Assembly (NCBI GenBank): GCA_021646415.1
Contig: SOEU01000001.1
Span: 372,001 to 436,000, forward strand
Length of the DNA: 64,000 bases
Direction: 5' to 3'
Source: Candidatus Brocadia sp.
GTDB lineage: Bacteria > Planctomycetota > Brocadiia > Brocadiales > Brocadiaceae
Shown: one piece after another, positions 51,594 through 60,796 of the stretch
How positions within the stretch are numbered: position 1 is the stretch's first letter
Layout of the letters: each line of letters begins with the position of its first letter
The notes under the pieces: model-generated
Seen by the model: only the letters and a program-made list of their open reading frames with translations
Databases searched by the model: none
Told to the model about the DNA's origin: nothing
Made by a program: the position numbers and the translations under genes

Positions 51594-52540
51594 ACTCAAT
51601 TTTCAAAATCAACTAAAATTGCTTGCCCTCTCCAAACCATTCCACAATACACCCCTTGTGTTAAGAAAACTCATAGCTCCCTTCCTAATCCTCGCCTGAT
51701 CCTCATCTGTCTGACTGCAGAATTCTAATGATTTTCTTATATTCGCAGCATGCTCAACATCCAATTCAATATGGGCGGAGAAAAACAGAACATCATCGTC
51801 ACTTAAACCGGCATGTTTCAATCCATCACGAATAGGAACATACATTGTTGGAACGATGAATTCTGTTCCTGGTCCCAGCGCTCCCAACGCTTCAACATAA
51901 TTCATATAATGAATATTTAAATATTTCTCTACAAATAACTCCGTTTCCGGCAACATCTGAATGTTGTCTAATGCCTTTTTGGAGGTATCAACACCTACGG
52001 CTTTTAAAAACCTGCGGAAAAGAGCGGGGTGCGTAAGCTCAGGATTCATGCCTTTCTGTTCTTCAGATCTACCACCATACTCTTCAAACAAATTTTTAAT
52101 TAAAGGCGCCCTCCCTGCTTCATCAGGGCATATTGCAACGGCGCCGGCCAGATATCGAGAAAAATGCCTTGAGAAACAATAATATTGTTCAGCATAAAGT
52201 TTAGCAGCCTTCTTATCTGCCTTTTTACTGAATTTTTGTAAATATGAATGATTTTTTACTGCCGGATGCTTCAAAATCTCCGCTTCCAATTCATCATAAA
52301 ATACATCTACAGACTTGGCCATAATTCTTTCCCTCCAAATAATTAAAAATCACTTATACGTAAAATTTACATTTCCTCTACTGTTACAGTGTCTTGGAAA
52401 TAACCCTTCCCCCTTTCCACCCATTACAATTTTTCAAAAAAATATTACCGTATAAAATCACTTCCCTATATTCCTTATGTTCCTTTTATCTATGTTTTTT
52501 CTCAAGGTCTTAACATTATTGCAAATATTTCTGCTTTACC
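51594..52540. repeat. 947-bp near-identical repeat, copy B
   Basis: Partner of 40176-41121. Contains the second di-iron gene, its upstream region and the last codons of the PAS gene. To the right, homology to the sequence upstream of copy A resumes at about 52550-52803 but at clearly lower identity. Confidence 0.9.
51609..52322 (-). CDS. Haem-oxygenase-like di-iron oxidase, copy B
   Basis: The protein is identical in all 237 residues to that encoded at 40191-40904, with all six candidate metal ligands, so both genes may be expressed. It has no FMN enzyme downstream; instead a RidA C-terminal remnant follows. The 5' flank and the palindromes at 52617-52663 are kept, so regulation may be shared. 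Confidence 0.82.
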   Translation of the reverse strand: MAKSVDVFYDELEAEILKHPAVKNHSYLQKFSKKADKKAAKLYAEQYYCFSRHFSRYLAGAVAICPDEAGRAPLIKNLFEEYGGRSEEQKGMNPELTHPALFRRFLKAVGVDTSKKALDNIQMLPETELFVEKYLNIHYMNYVEALGALGPGTEFIVPTMYVPIRDGLKHAGLSDDDVLFFSAHIELDVEHAANIRKSLEFCSQTDEDQARIRKGAMSFLNTRGVLWNGLERASNFS

Positions 52541-52616
52541 TTCTTAATACAGAAAGTATGACTGCCATCCCAAAAGCGCAAGAATAATGCCAACAAAGGA
52601 CTATAACTTTTCAAGC

Positions 52617-52663
52617 AATACTTAAGTATTTAGTTTTCGTAGTTTAGAATAATTATATTGTTC
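52617..52663. promoter_or_regulatory. Palindrome pair upstream of the di-iron gene, copy B
   Basis: AATACTTAAGTATT (52617-52630) is unchanged from copy A; GAATAATTATATTGTTC (52647-52663) has one change in its left arm. Spacing is the same within one base. They lie about 300 bases before the gene's start. Confidence 0.6.
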
Positions 52664-53377
52664 GTATAACAAAAAATATCAAAACCAAAAACTCCAATTT
52701 CACGAAAATATTGCGCAAAATACGGTTTTGGCAAAAATTATACGAAAATATTTCTCTCCAAAAACCTCTTCAAGCATTACCCTATTTTATGCATTAGTGT
52801 TTTTGGAATTTTTTTATCCGTTAATATTGTTCTCCATAATTTACTGTAAATATATATTACAACTATTTTTTGCTTGACTTCTCTTTTTTATAAGTTGCAT
52901 AAATAAACCCTTCATATAAACGTCAACAACAAGAGCAAAAGATTTTTGTATAGTAATGCAAATATTTCACTGTAAAAAACGAGACTGTGCAATTCTTTGG
53001 AGTAAAAGCCTTTATCCAATCTCACACAGTACAACCATCTTCTTTTTGGAAAACAGGGATTCTGCGTGCTCAAACAAAATTATTTTTGGAAGATTTTTTG
53101 CCCTTCTTGATGACCGCATCTAAAAAGGACAAAACCAACGTGCGGTAAAATTGCTGTGAAGAAACAAATTTATCGTTATAAAAACAGGGAGAAGATGGTA
53201 AATCGACAAAGAGGTGCGTTTGAAGACCTGTACGTTTTTAATAAGAGTGGAGGGAAAAAGATGTTCAATAAATCTTCAACAAACTGTATGCTGTTTTGAA
53301 TGGGAATAAGGTCATACAGATATGGAGATAAAAAAACGATGCACTTAGATACAATGTCGCACTAAAGGCACAGCTCC
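52664..53377. other. Gene-free AT-rich stretch
   Basis: 52664-52803 is diverged homology to 41748-41893. From there to 53377 no ORF has protein-like features and no strong hairpin was found. The MurI-like gene's stop lies at its right end. Confidence 0.5.
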
Positions 53378-54193
53378 TTAAAAATTAAAATTTACTTCAG
53401 CCACTTCTTCATCAATGCCCAATTTCTTTATAATAGACTCAAACAATTTTTTATCTTGGGAAACGATGATCCGAAAGTATCCAGCGCCCTTTTTTTCAAT
53501 ATTATTTTCTCTCAAATATACCATGACTTTTTTTGCAATTATTTCTGCAGGATCAATAAAACAAACGTCAGGTCTTAATGAGGAAAAGTAGTTCTTGAGG
53601 AATGGAAGGTGAGTACTGGAGAGAGTCATCGTATCTATATCTGCATCAATTTCTGCCAATTGTTTCAACTCCCTTTCTATTATTAATCGACTTTTTTCTT
53701 TCTCTAACAAAAAAGAACCCGATTCAACCAGTTCTACCATTGGAGATGCATTAAATTTTGTAATCTTTATAGTCGGTGGAATTTTTTTTGATTTTATATA
53801 CTCTTCTAACTCCGGACTTTCTACAGTACTGCGGGTAGCTAAAATAGCGATATGACCTGTTTTTGAACAATCCACTGCCTCTAAAACCGGAGGAAATACA
53901 CCAAATATTTTTGTGTCACTCGTTTTTATTTTATGAAGGACCTGAATAGACGGTGTATTGGAGGCAATTACAATAAGTTTAGGACAAAATTGCTCAGTAA
54001 GATATCCAATGGTGTTTTGAATAATATGGAGTAAATCATCATGCTTTTTTTGACCATAAGGGAAATGTTTTTTATCAGCAAGATAAATGTAATTTTCACA
54101 AGGAAGATAACGTCTCAATTCTTTGATTATTGAAATACTGCCAATCCCAGAGTCAAAAACTGCTATTGAGGACTCACTTTTTAAATGTTCCAT
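53378..54193 (-). CDS. Glutamate-racemase-like protein lacking both catalytic cysteines
   Basis: A 271-residue protein of the MurI/aspartate-glutamate racemase fold: VFDSGIGSISIIKELRRYLP with the conserved DSG, ADKKHFPYGQK, then IASNTPS (S78 where MurI has Cys in ACNT) and LSSTHLPF (S193 where MurI has Cys in GCTH). Racemisation needs both cysteines, so this is not a normal glutamate racemase; it could bind glutamate or be a regulator. A GDH-MurI fusion with both cysteines is encoded at 34336-37098. The start ATG at 54193 gives MEHLKSESS. Confidence 0.82.
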   Translation of the reverse strand: MEHLKSESSIAVFDSGIGSISIIKELRRYLPCENYIYLADKKHFPYGQKKHDDLLHIIQNTIGYLTEQFCPKLIVIASNTPSIQVLHKIKTSDTKIFGVFPPVLEAVDCSKTGHIAILATRSTVESPELEEYIKSKKIPPTIKITKFNASPMVELVESGSFLLEKEKSRLIIERELKQLAEIDADIDTMTLSSTHLPFLKNYFSSLRPDVCFIDPAEIIAKKVMVYLRENNIEKKGAGYFRIIVSQDKKLFESIIKKLGIDEEVAEVNFNF

Positions 54194-54416
54194 ATTTTAA
54201 ACTGCCCTCCCAATACAATTCATAATCATATGGTAAAAAATTTAGACTGCCCGACATCCTGATCCAAACGAGTTGGAAGAGGAAAATGCAAAATGTATAA
54301 TGAAAAATTTACGATATATACCGTACCGTAAGGTTAATTTCGCATTTTACACGTTTCATTTCACACTCGTTTTTTGCAGAAATTGGCAAAAAAATATTTT
54401 GAAAAGATACCAGGAT

Positions 54417-54995
54417 TTATGCCCGCGTGTTTAGCTTGGACAGATTAAAAACAACATCAACTTCATTTTTAACCTTTAGGGTTCCTAAAAAAGCCTTGTA
54501 AGGTTTTATCCCGTAGTCTTTTTGGGATATAGTTACTTTCCCTTGCAAAGCATCCCCCACAACAGTTTTTACATCAAATTCTATAGGGCGAGTAACCCCA
54601 TGTAACGTTAATTCACCTTTTACGTGGTAGTCTCCTTCACTTGTCTGTTTAATATCATGAGAACGGAAATTAATGGCGGGATATTTAGCAACATGGAGCA
54701 CATCCTTGAAGGTAGCTTCTTCAATATCTGCCTTATCTTTCTCTTTTAATATATCATACTGGCACTGTCCATCTTTCATGGCACATGCCACCCTTAGTGA
54801 ATCTGCTTTGATTTGTGCTTCGACGCTCATCGAAGAAGGAATTGCATCAGTTGAAACATGAAGATTGACCGTGAAGTTAGTTACCTCAATTAACAGATCA
54901 TGGGCTATTGCGCTCAGAACCCCTTCTTTATAAGTATAAACAGATATTTTTCCAGTGTCGGCGGTAATACGATAAGTACCAGCATTTAATGTCAT
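54417..54995 (-). CDS. YceI-family lipid-binding protein
   Basis: About 192 residues with the YceI lipocalin-like beta barrel: TYRITADTGKISVYTYKEGV, AIAHDLLIEVTNFTVNLHV, YPAINFRSHDIKQ and VKGELTLHGVTRPIEFDVK, the last being the family signature. No signal peptide from the ATG at 54995 (AGGAGG upstream), so it appears cytosolic, unlike many YceI proteins; an in-frame upstream start adds non-signal residues. Binds isoprenoid or other lipid ligands in characterised members; ligand here unknown. Confidence 0.88.
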   Translation of the reverse strand: MTLNAGTYRITADTGKISVYTYKEGVLSAIAHDLLIEVTNFTVNLHVSTDAIPSSMSVEAQIKADSLRVACAMKDGQCQYDILKEKDKADIEEATFKDVLHVAKYPAINFRSHDIKQTSEGDYHVKGELTLHGVTRPIEFDVKTVVGDALQGKVTISQKDYGIKPYKAFLGTLKVKNEVDVVFNLSKLNTRA

Positions 54996-55119
54996 ATTCT
55001 CCTCCCATTTGAGATTAATATTGTAATCAATTTCTCTTTTCGGTCTCAAAAATGAATCTAAATAGTATCCCAATTTTTCCTGCTAATGTCAATCTGCTAT
55101 AAATTTTGCATCTTTTCAC

Positions 55120-55148
55120 TTGACTTGTAAAAATATTGAATATAAAAT
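55120..55148 (+). promoter_or_regulatory. Promoter for the citrate synthase/sucCD operon
   Basis: TTGACT (55120-55125), 17 bp, TAAAAT (55143-55148), with a TATAAA two bases earlier. The distance to the ATG at 55222 leaves a leader of about 65 bases. Confidence 0.6.
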
Positions 55149-55221
55149 GAAATATTTAATCTATTCATTTGGTTTTTTTGCGCGTTGATATTAAAAATAA
55201 CTAGTAAAGGGGAATTTGAAG

Positions 55222-56631
55222 ATGCTTCGATTTAATAAACATCGTAACACATTAGAACCCGAAGAGTACATTTTCCAATTGCAGGATTCGACAGAACCTA
55301 ATCTCTTTAGGGATGTCTTCCCCTATGACAAAATACCAAAGATACCATTCAATTATCGCCTCAATCCTATGAACCCACCCGAAGAGATATGGATCACGGA
55401 TACAACTTTCAGGGATGGGCAACAATCCCGCCCGCCATATACTGTCAAACAGATTATTGATCTTTTCGATCTGATTCACAAACTTGGCGGTAAAAAGGGG
55501 CTTATTCGCCAGTGTGAGTTTTTCCTGTACAATGCAAAAGATCAGGAAGCGGTTAGGAAATGCATGGAACGTGGGTATAAATATCCAGAGGTTACCGGAT
55601 GGATCAGGGCTGTTAAGAGTGACTTCAAATTGGTTAAAGAAATGGGGCTTAAAGAAACTGGTATCTTATGTTCGTCATCAGATTACCATATCTATTTAAA
55701 ATTAAATAAAACCAGGAAACAGGCAATGGATATGTATCTGGATATTGTGCGAGCCGCGTTGGAAGAGGGTATTATTCCCCGCTGTCACTTCGAGGACATT
55801 ACCAGGTCCGACTTTTACGGTTTCGTCGTACCCTTTGCCAAGGAGCTAATGAAATTATCTAAAGAAAGCAAACTTCCTGTGAAGATCCGCGCCTGTGATA
55901 CCATGGGGATGGGAGTCAGTTATCCAGGTGCTGCTTTGCCGCGCAGTGTACCTGGTATTATTTACGGACTCAACCACTTTGCAGGTGTTCCTTCTGAATA
56001 CCTTGAATGGCATGGTCACAATGATTTTTACCTGGCGGTAAGCAACGCCACTACCGCATGGCTTTACGGATGTAGTGGAATTAATGGTACATTGTTAGGA
56101 TTGGGAGAACGTACAGGAAATACACCGATAGAAGCTCTGGTAGTTGAATATCTGGCATTACGAGGCGACGATGAACTATTTGATACCACAGTGATCACGG
56201 AAATTGCAGATTATTACAGAACTGAAATAGGGCATCCAATCTCTCCAACACAACCCCTTGTGGGCTCAGAATTCAATGTCACCCGTGCAGGTATCCATTC
56301 AGATGGGCTACTGAAAAATGAAGAAATATACAATATTTTTGACACCAAGAAACTCTTAAACAGACCCATTGGTGTTTCCGTAACTGACAAATCTGGTATA
56401 GCGGGAATTGCACAGTGGATTAATATCTTTTTTGAACTGAAAGGAAACGAGCAAATTCCGAAAAGCCACGAAGGCGTCTTAAAGATAAAGGAATGGGTGG
56501 ATAAACAATACATCGAGGGACGCATTACCTCTATTTCTGATGACGAAATGGTAGAGCAGGTGAGTATCCATCTCCGGGATTTTATTAAATCAGATAAATT
56601 ACAACAATCCGGAACTGCTAAAACAAAATAA
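55222..56631 (+). CDS. HMGL/isopropylmalate-synthase-family acyltransferase, probable Re-citrate synthase
   Basis: A 469-residue TIM-barrel enzyme of the DRE-TIM family: WITDTTFRDGQQSRPPYTVK near the N-terminus (metal and catalytic residues), GWIRAVKSDFKLVKEMG in the middle and metal-binding HGHND in YLEWHGHNDFYLAVSN. TTFRDGQQ with RPPYT and the IRQCEFFLYNAKDQEAVRKC block fit the group that includes Re-type citrate synthase of clostridia, which joins acetyl-CoA and oxaloacetate. sucC and sucD follow directly, and no Si-citrate synthase is seen. Isopropylmalate or homocitrate synthase remain possible. The ATG at 55222 suits AAGGGGAA; an in-frame TTG lies two codons earlier. Confidence 0.75.
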   Translation: MLRFNKHRNTLEPEEYIFQLQDSTEPNLFRDVFPYDKIPKIPFNYRLNPMNPPEEIWITDTTFRDGQQSRPPYTVKQIIDLFDLIHKLGGKKGLIRQCEFFLYNAKDQEAVRKCMERGYKYPEVTGWIRAVKSDFKLVKEMGLKETGILCSSSDYHIYLKLNKTRKQAMDMYLDIVRAALEEGIIPRCHFEDITRSDFYGFVVPFAKELMKLSKESKLPVKIRACDTMGMGVSYPGAALPRSVPGIIYGLNHFAGVPSEYLEWHGHNDFYLAVSNATTAWLYGCSGINGTLLGLGERTGNTPIEALVVEYLALRGDDELFDTTVITEIADYYRTEIGHPISPTQPLVGSEFNVTRAGIHSDGLLKNEEIYNIFDTKKLLNRPIGVSVTDKSGIAGIAQWINIFFELKGNEQIPKSHEGVLKIKEWVDKQYIEGRITSISDDEMVEQVSIHLRDFIKSDKLQQSGTAKTK

Positions 56632-56646
56632 TACCGTATAATACCT

Positions 56647-57819
56647 TTGAAGTTATATGAGTTTCAAGCAAAGAATATCCTCAAAACATATGGTGTTTGT
56701 ATTCCTCGTGGTAAAGCCATATCAAAAGGTAATGATGCATCAGCAATATTCCGGGAAATTGGTTGCAACCGTTGTGTTGTAAAGGCACAGGTCCTTGCCG
56801 GCGGCAGAGGGAAAAGCGGAGGTATTCAATTTGTTAACACCCCCGAAGAATCCCAAGCGTGCGTAACAGGCATGCTCGGCACACACCTCGTAACAAGGCA
56901 AACTGACCAAAGCGGCGCAGAAATTAAATATGTTCTCGTTGAAGAGGCCGTTTCAATTAAAAAGGAATTGTACCTCGCTATAACGATTGACCGTTCCCTT
57001 TGTAAGCCTGTGCTGATTGCCAGCGATGAAGGGGGTGTGGAAATCGAAGAGGTTGCAAAACGAACACCTGCCAAAATCATCAGAGAACCAATTGACATAT
57101 TCTTTGGTGTACCTCCATTCCAGGCGCGACGTATTGCTTCTCAATTAAACATATCCGGGGCGCTTTCAACAAAGCTGAATAACCTTATCATGAATCTGTT
57201 TCGTGCCTTTACAGAAAATGATTGTTCATTACTGGAAATCAATCCATTCGCTGTGACGACAGATGATGAGGTATATGCACTCGATGCAAAGATGGACATC
57301 GACGATAATGCCCTTTATCGCCACCCGGAATTCGACCAACTCATGTCATACCAAGACATCTCTCCTGCTGAGGCATTAGCCAGGAAATACAGGCTGAATT
57401 ATATAAGTCTTGATGGAAATATTGGATGCCTCGTAAACGGTGCAGGCCTTGCCATGGCTACAATGGATATTGTCAAACTCCATGGTGGAGAACCTGCCAA
57501 CTTTTTAGATGTCGGTGGTGATGCGTCTTTGGAACAGGTCACACAGGCATTCAAGATCATTTTATCCGACCCCAAAGTGAAGGCTGTTTTGATTAATATC
57601 TTTGGGGGAATCATGAAGTGTGATATTATCGCGTCCGGTATCATTCAAGCTATCAAAGAAGTAGGCATTCATATCCCTTTGGTTGTCCGGCTGGAGGGGA
57701 CTAATGTTGAATTGGCAAGAAAAATACTCGACAATTCGGGTTTAAGTATCCTTTCTGCAAAAGATATGAAAGAAGCTGCAAGCCTGGTAGTGACGGCATC
57801 AAAAAAGAATACAAAATAA
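56647..57819 (+). CDS. sucC: Succinyl-CoA synthetase beta subunit
   Basis: A 390-residue subunit with ATP-grasp domain (about 1-240; [20 protein letters not shown]) and the CoA-ligase beta domain (about 245-390; [39 protein letters not shown]). TTG is the start giving MKLYEFQAK, conserved in the family. It acts in the TCA cycle or its reverse branch with the alpha subunit encoded 2 bases downstream. 15 bases separate it from the citrate-synthase-like gene. Confidence 0.96.
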   Translation: MKLYEFQAKNILKTYGVCIPRGKAISKGNDASAIFREIGCNRCVVKAQVLAGGRGKSGGIQFVNTPEESQACVTGMLGTHLVTRQTDQSGAEIKYVLVEEAVSIKKELYLAITIDRSLCKPVLIASDEGGVEIEEVAKRTPAKIIREPIDIFFGVPPFQARRIASQLNISGALSTKLNNLIMNLFRAFTENDCSLLEINPFAVTTDDEVYALDAKMDIDDNALYRHPEFDQLMSYQDISPAEALARKYRLNYISLDGNIGCLVNGAGLAMATMDIVKLHGGEPANFLDVGGDASLEQVTQAFKIILSDPKVKAVLINIFGGIMKCDIIASGIIQAIKEVGIHIPLVVRLEGTNVELARKILDNSGLSILSAKDMKEAASLVVTASKKNTK

Positions 57820-57821
57820 AA

Positions 57822-58694
57822 ATGGGTATATTAATAGATAAAGATACGAAGGTAATATGCCAGGGCATAACCGGTCATGCAGGAAGTTTTCACGCCAAAC
57901 GAATGCTGGAATATGGCACCAAACTTGTCGCAGGTGTTACCCCTGGCAAAGGTGGCACAAAACAGCATGCCGTTCCTATTTTTGACAGTGTAGTCGATGC
58001 AGTAAGAAATACGGGGGCAAATGCTTCTGTCATTTACGTACCTGCACCGTTTGCGGCAGATGCCATTATGGAGGCTGCTGAGGCAGGTGTTGAATTGGTG
58101 ATCTGCATCACAGAAGGTATACCCGCACTGGACATGGTCAAGGTAAAAAGATATCTCTCAAATGGGAAGACACGTCTTATCGGACCCAACTGCCCTGGGG
58201 TTATTACGCCTGGTGCATGCAAGATAGGCATTATGCCCGGATATATCCATAAACCAGGTGAGGTGGGTGTTGTTTCACGCAGTGGAACTCTCACATACGA
58301 AGCCGTCTGGCAATTGACTCAGAGAGGCTTAGGGCAATCCACGTGCCTGGGTATTGGAGGTGACCCCATTCTGGGAACCAATTTTGTGGATATATTGAGA
58401 TTGTTCCAGGGTGACAAAGAAACACAAGTAATTGTATTGATAGGAGAGATTGGAGGAAGCGCGGAGGAGGAAGCCGCAGAGGTAATAAAACGAGAGATCA
58501 CAAAACCAGTCATTGGTTTCATTGCAGGAAGAACGGCGCCACCGGGCAAACGCATGGGTCATGCCGGGGCTATTATCTCAGGTGGCAAAGGTACAGCAAT
58601 TTCAAAGATTGCTGCGCTTGAAAATACGAATGTTATTATGGTTGACAGCCCTGCCGATATCGGAGAAACCGTAGCAAAGATAATTTTACCGTAA
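57822..58694 (+). CDS. sucD: Succinyl-CoA synthetase alpha subunit
   Basis: A 290-residue subunit with the CoA-binding Rossmann domain ([20 protein letters not shown]), the CITEGIP and IGPNCPGVI motifs, and the phospho-His in [17 protein letters not shown]. It forms the active enzyme with SucC. Translation starts with ATG 2 bases after sucC stop, so the two are co-translated. Length and motifs are normal. Confidence 0.97.
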   Translation: MGILIDKDTKVICQGITGHAGSFHAKRMLEYGTKLVAGVTPGKGGTKQHAVPIFDSVVDAVRNTGANASVIYVPAPFAADAIMEAAEAGVELVICITEGIPALDMVKVKRYLSNGKTRLIGPNCPGVITPGACKIGIMPGYIHKPGEVGVVSRSGTLTYEAVWQLTQRGLGQSTCLGIGGDPILGTNFVDILRLFQGDKETQVIVLIGEIGGSAEEEAAEVIKREITKPVIGFIAGRTAPPGKRMGHAGAIISGGKGTAISKIAALENTNVIMVDSPADIGETVAKIILP

Positions 58695-58847
58695 TGGTGT
58701 AATAGTTTCTTTGTAGTGCGAGTACGTCGGAGAAGTTTTGTTTTACGATTGTTTCGCATTATTATCGACTCCCTGGTCGTATTACCCAGAAAAACTACAA
58801 ACTCTTCATGGTAAATCGGCGATTTTCCACAGATTTCTAACAGGGCA

Positions 58848-59672
58848 ATGCAGAAATTTATATTTACTCGTGAAGATGACATACACACACTGCTACATTT
58901 TATTGCCCAGAAACTAACCTTATCCAAAAAAAAGGCGAAACAACTCCTGGATGAACGATTGGTTTTTGTAAATAAGAGACGTATCTGGATTGCATCCTAC
59001 CAGCTACACAAGGGGGACGTGGTTGAAATCCTTACGAAAGAAGTGAAATCCCAAAAATTTCAAAAAAATGCTATCCTCTATAAAGATGACCATTATCTGG
59101 TCATTTCAAAACCTCCTGATATTGTAACAAATGGTCCTGAAAGTCTTGAAAGCAACCTGAGGGTGTACTTTAAAGACAACCATATTCAGGCTGTTCATCG
59201 ACTCGACAAAGATACCTCTGGTGCTGTTATCTTTGCGACGAATAAGGATGCCTTCGAGCGTATGAAGGAATTATTTGAAAAAAATCTTATGAAAAAGGTC
59301 TACAGGGTGATCGTGAAGGGTGGTGTAGGGAAACAAACCTTTACCAGAGATAGCCCAATCCATGGACAAAAGGCCGTGACACATGTAAGACTCTTAAAGA
59401 AGGGTAAAGACGCCTCCTATCTGGAGGTAAATATTGAGACTGGCAGGACGCATCAGATCAGGATACACCTCGCCTCTGTGGGGCACCCTGTCATAGGTGA
59501 AACGGCATATGATCTCAAACCTATCGAACACCCGCTATTAAGACAAATCCGAAGACAAATGCTCCACGCTTATCAAATATCCTTTATCCATCCCTATACC
59601 CACAAGACGATATCTGTCACAGCGGATATCCCCGATGATTTTCGTCAGTGTCTTAAACTTTTAGGTTTATAG
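58848..59672 (+). CDS. RluA-family pseudouridine synthase
   Basis: A 274-residue enzyme with an N-terminal S4 RNA-binding domain (LTLSKKKAKQLLDERLVFVN) and the RluA catalytic domain: VISKPPDIVT, HRLDKDTSGAVIFA with catalytic Asp, and TGRTHQIRIHLASVGHPVIG. It isomerises uridine in rRNA or tRNA; the exact site cannot be told. It starts 150 bases after sucD. The gap holds no terminator with a clear T run. Confidence 0.93.
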   Translation: MQKFIFTREDDIHTLLHFIAQKLTLSKKKAKQLLDERLVFVNKRRIWIASYQLHKGDVVEILTKEVKSQKFQKNAILYKDDHYLVISKPPDIVTNGPESLESNLRVYFKDNHIQAVHRLDKDTSGAVIFATNKDAFERMKELFEKNLMKKVYRVIVKGGVGKQTFTRDSPIHGQKAVTHVRLLKKGKDASYLEVNIETGRTHQIRIHLASVGHPVIGETAYDLKPIEHPLLRQIRRQMLHAYQISFIHPYTHKTISVTADIPDDFRQCLKLLGL

Positions 59673-59717
59673 ATAACTATGAGATCGTTTCAGAAAAAAG
59701 GTATACAGTACAAAATT

Positions 59718-59804
59718 CATTGCGAGGTACGGAGTGACGAAGCATCTCTTTCTATGATAGAGTACTGCTGAAGATTGCTTTTCTACCGCTCGCAATGACA
59801 ATAT
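59718..59804. repeat. CATTGCGAG...CTCGCAATGA intergenic palindrome
   Basis: CATTGCGAGGTACGGAGTGA at the left and CTACCGCTCGCAATGA at the right form a long imperfect inverted repeat, a widespread family of intergenic repeat. It lies between the convergent rluA-like and hflC genes and may act as a terminator for both. Confidence 0.6.
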
Positions 59805-59833
59805 ACCTGTAAATGCCTTAATTACTTCATCTA

Positions 59834-60796
59834 TTAGTCTTGCGCTGGTTTGCCTTCGTGTTGGAAACTCTTCAGATACCTGAAGTATTCTCCATCAGTG
59901 CTAAGGATGAAATGGGTTTGTTTATTAAAGGTCGATTCGTAGGTTTCCAGGGTTTTTGTAAAGGAATAAAATTCAGGCGCCTTTTCGTATGCCTCGGCAT
60001 AGATCTTCACGGCCTCGGCATCTGCCTGCCCCTTGATTTCCTCTGCGGTGCGATATCCTTCTGATTCTATACGTTCCAGTTCCCTTTTCATGGAACCCAG
60101 GATTTCGGCCTCTTCTTTCCGTCCCTCTGATTCGTACTTGTTGGCAATACGGATACGTTCGGAGCGCATTCGATCGTATATCTTGGGAATGACGGCCTCC
60201 ACATAATTAATGTACTTTATCCGAACATCCACCAGCTCAATCCCATAACGACTTTCCAGTGCGCGTGCAGCCATTTTCCTGATTTCTTCAACGATATTGT
60301 CGCGGCCCATTTTGATCAATACCTTTTTAATATCTTCCGCCTCTTCTAATTCCTTTGTCGTATATTCCAACTTACGATTAGTATTTCTTAAGACTTCCTT
60401 TAAGGTATATGCACTGACCACGTTTTTGACTGCCGATTCGATTACCTCATCCAGTACCCCTTGACCTCGCGCCTCTGTTCCTAAAGAGGTATAGAATCTT
60501 AGTGGATCAATGATTTTCCATCTTGCCCAGGTACCTACACCGATATTTTCCTTGTCTCTCGTCAGGATATCGCTTGGTTCTCCTATCCAATCCAGCAATC
60601 GCTTGTCAAAATATCTGACCTCCTGAATGAAAGGCACTTTTCCATAAAGTCCGGGTTCTGTAACTGTTCGAATAGGCTTCCCAAATTGTGTGATAACAGC
60701 CTGTAACCGTACGTCCACAACATATAACGATGCCTTTAGACATATTAATACGGCAGCCACAGAGATGATTGTAATGATAATAACCGTCTTTTTCAT
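59834..60796 (-). CDS. hflC: HflC-type SPFH/band 7 membrane protein
   Basis: A 320-residue stomatin/prohibitin-family protein: N-terminal TM (TVIIITIISVAAVLICLKAS), SPFH domain (about 25-190; VVDVRLQAVITQFGKP, YGIELVDVRIKYINY) and a helical C-terminal part rich in Glu/Lys/Arg (RSERIRIANKYESEGRKEEA). With HflK it forms large ring assemblies that control the FtsH protease. The start overlaps the end of the upstream hflK by 4 bases (ATGA). Confidence 0.92.
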   Translation of the reverse strand: MKKTVIIITIISVAAVLICLKASLYVVDVRLQAVITQFGKPIRTVTEPGLYGKVPFIQEVRYFDKRLLDWIGEPSDILTRDKENIGVGTWARWKIIDPLRFYTSLGTEARGQGVLDEVIESAVKNVVSAYTLKEVLRNTNRKLEYTTKELEEAEDIKKVLIKMGRDNIVEEIRKMAARALESRYGIELVDVRIKYINYVEAVIPKIYDRMRSERIRIANKYESEGRKEEAEILGSMKRELERIESEGYRTAEEIKGQADAEAVKIYAEAYEKAPEFYSFTKTLETYESTFNKQTHFILSTDGEYFRYLKSFQHEGKPAQD

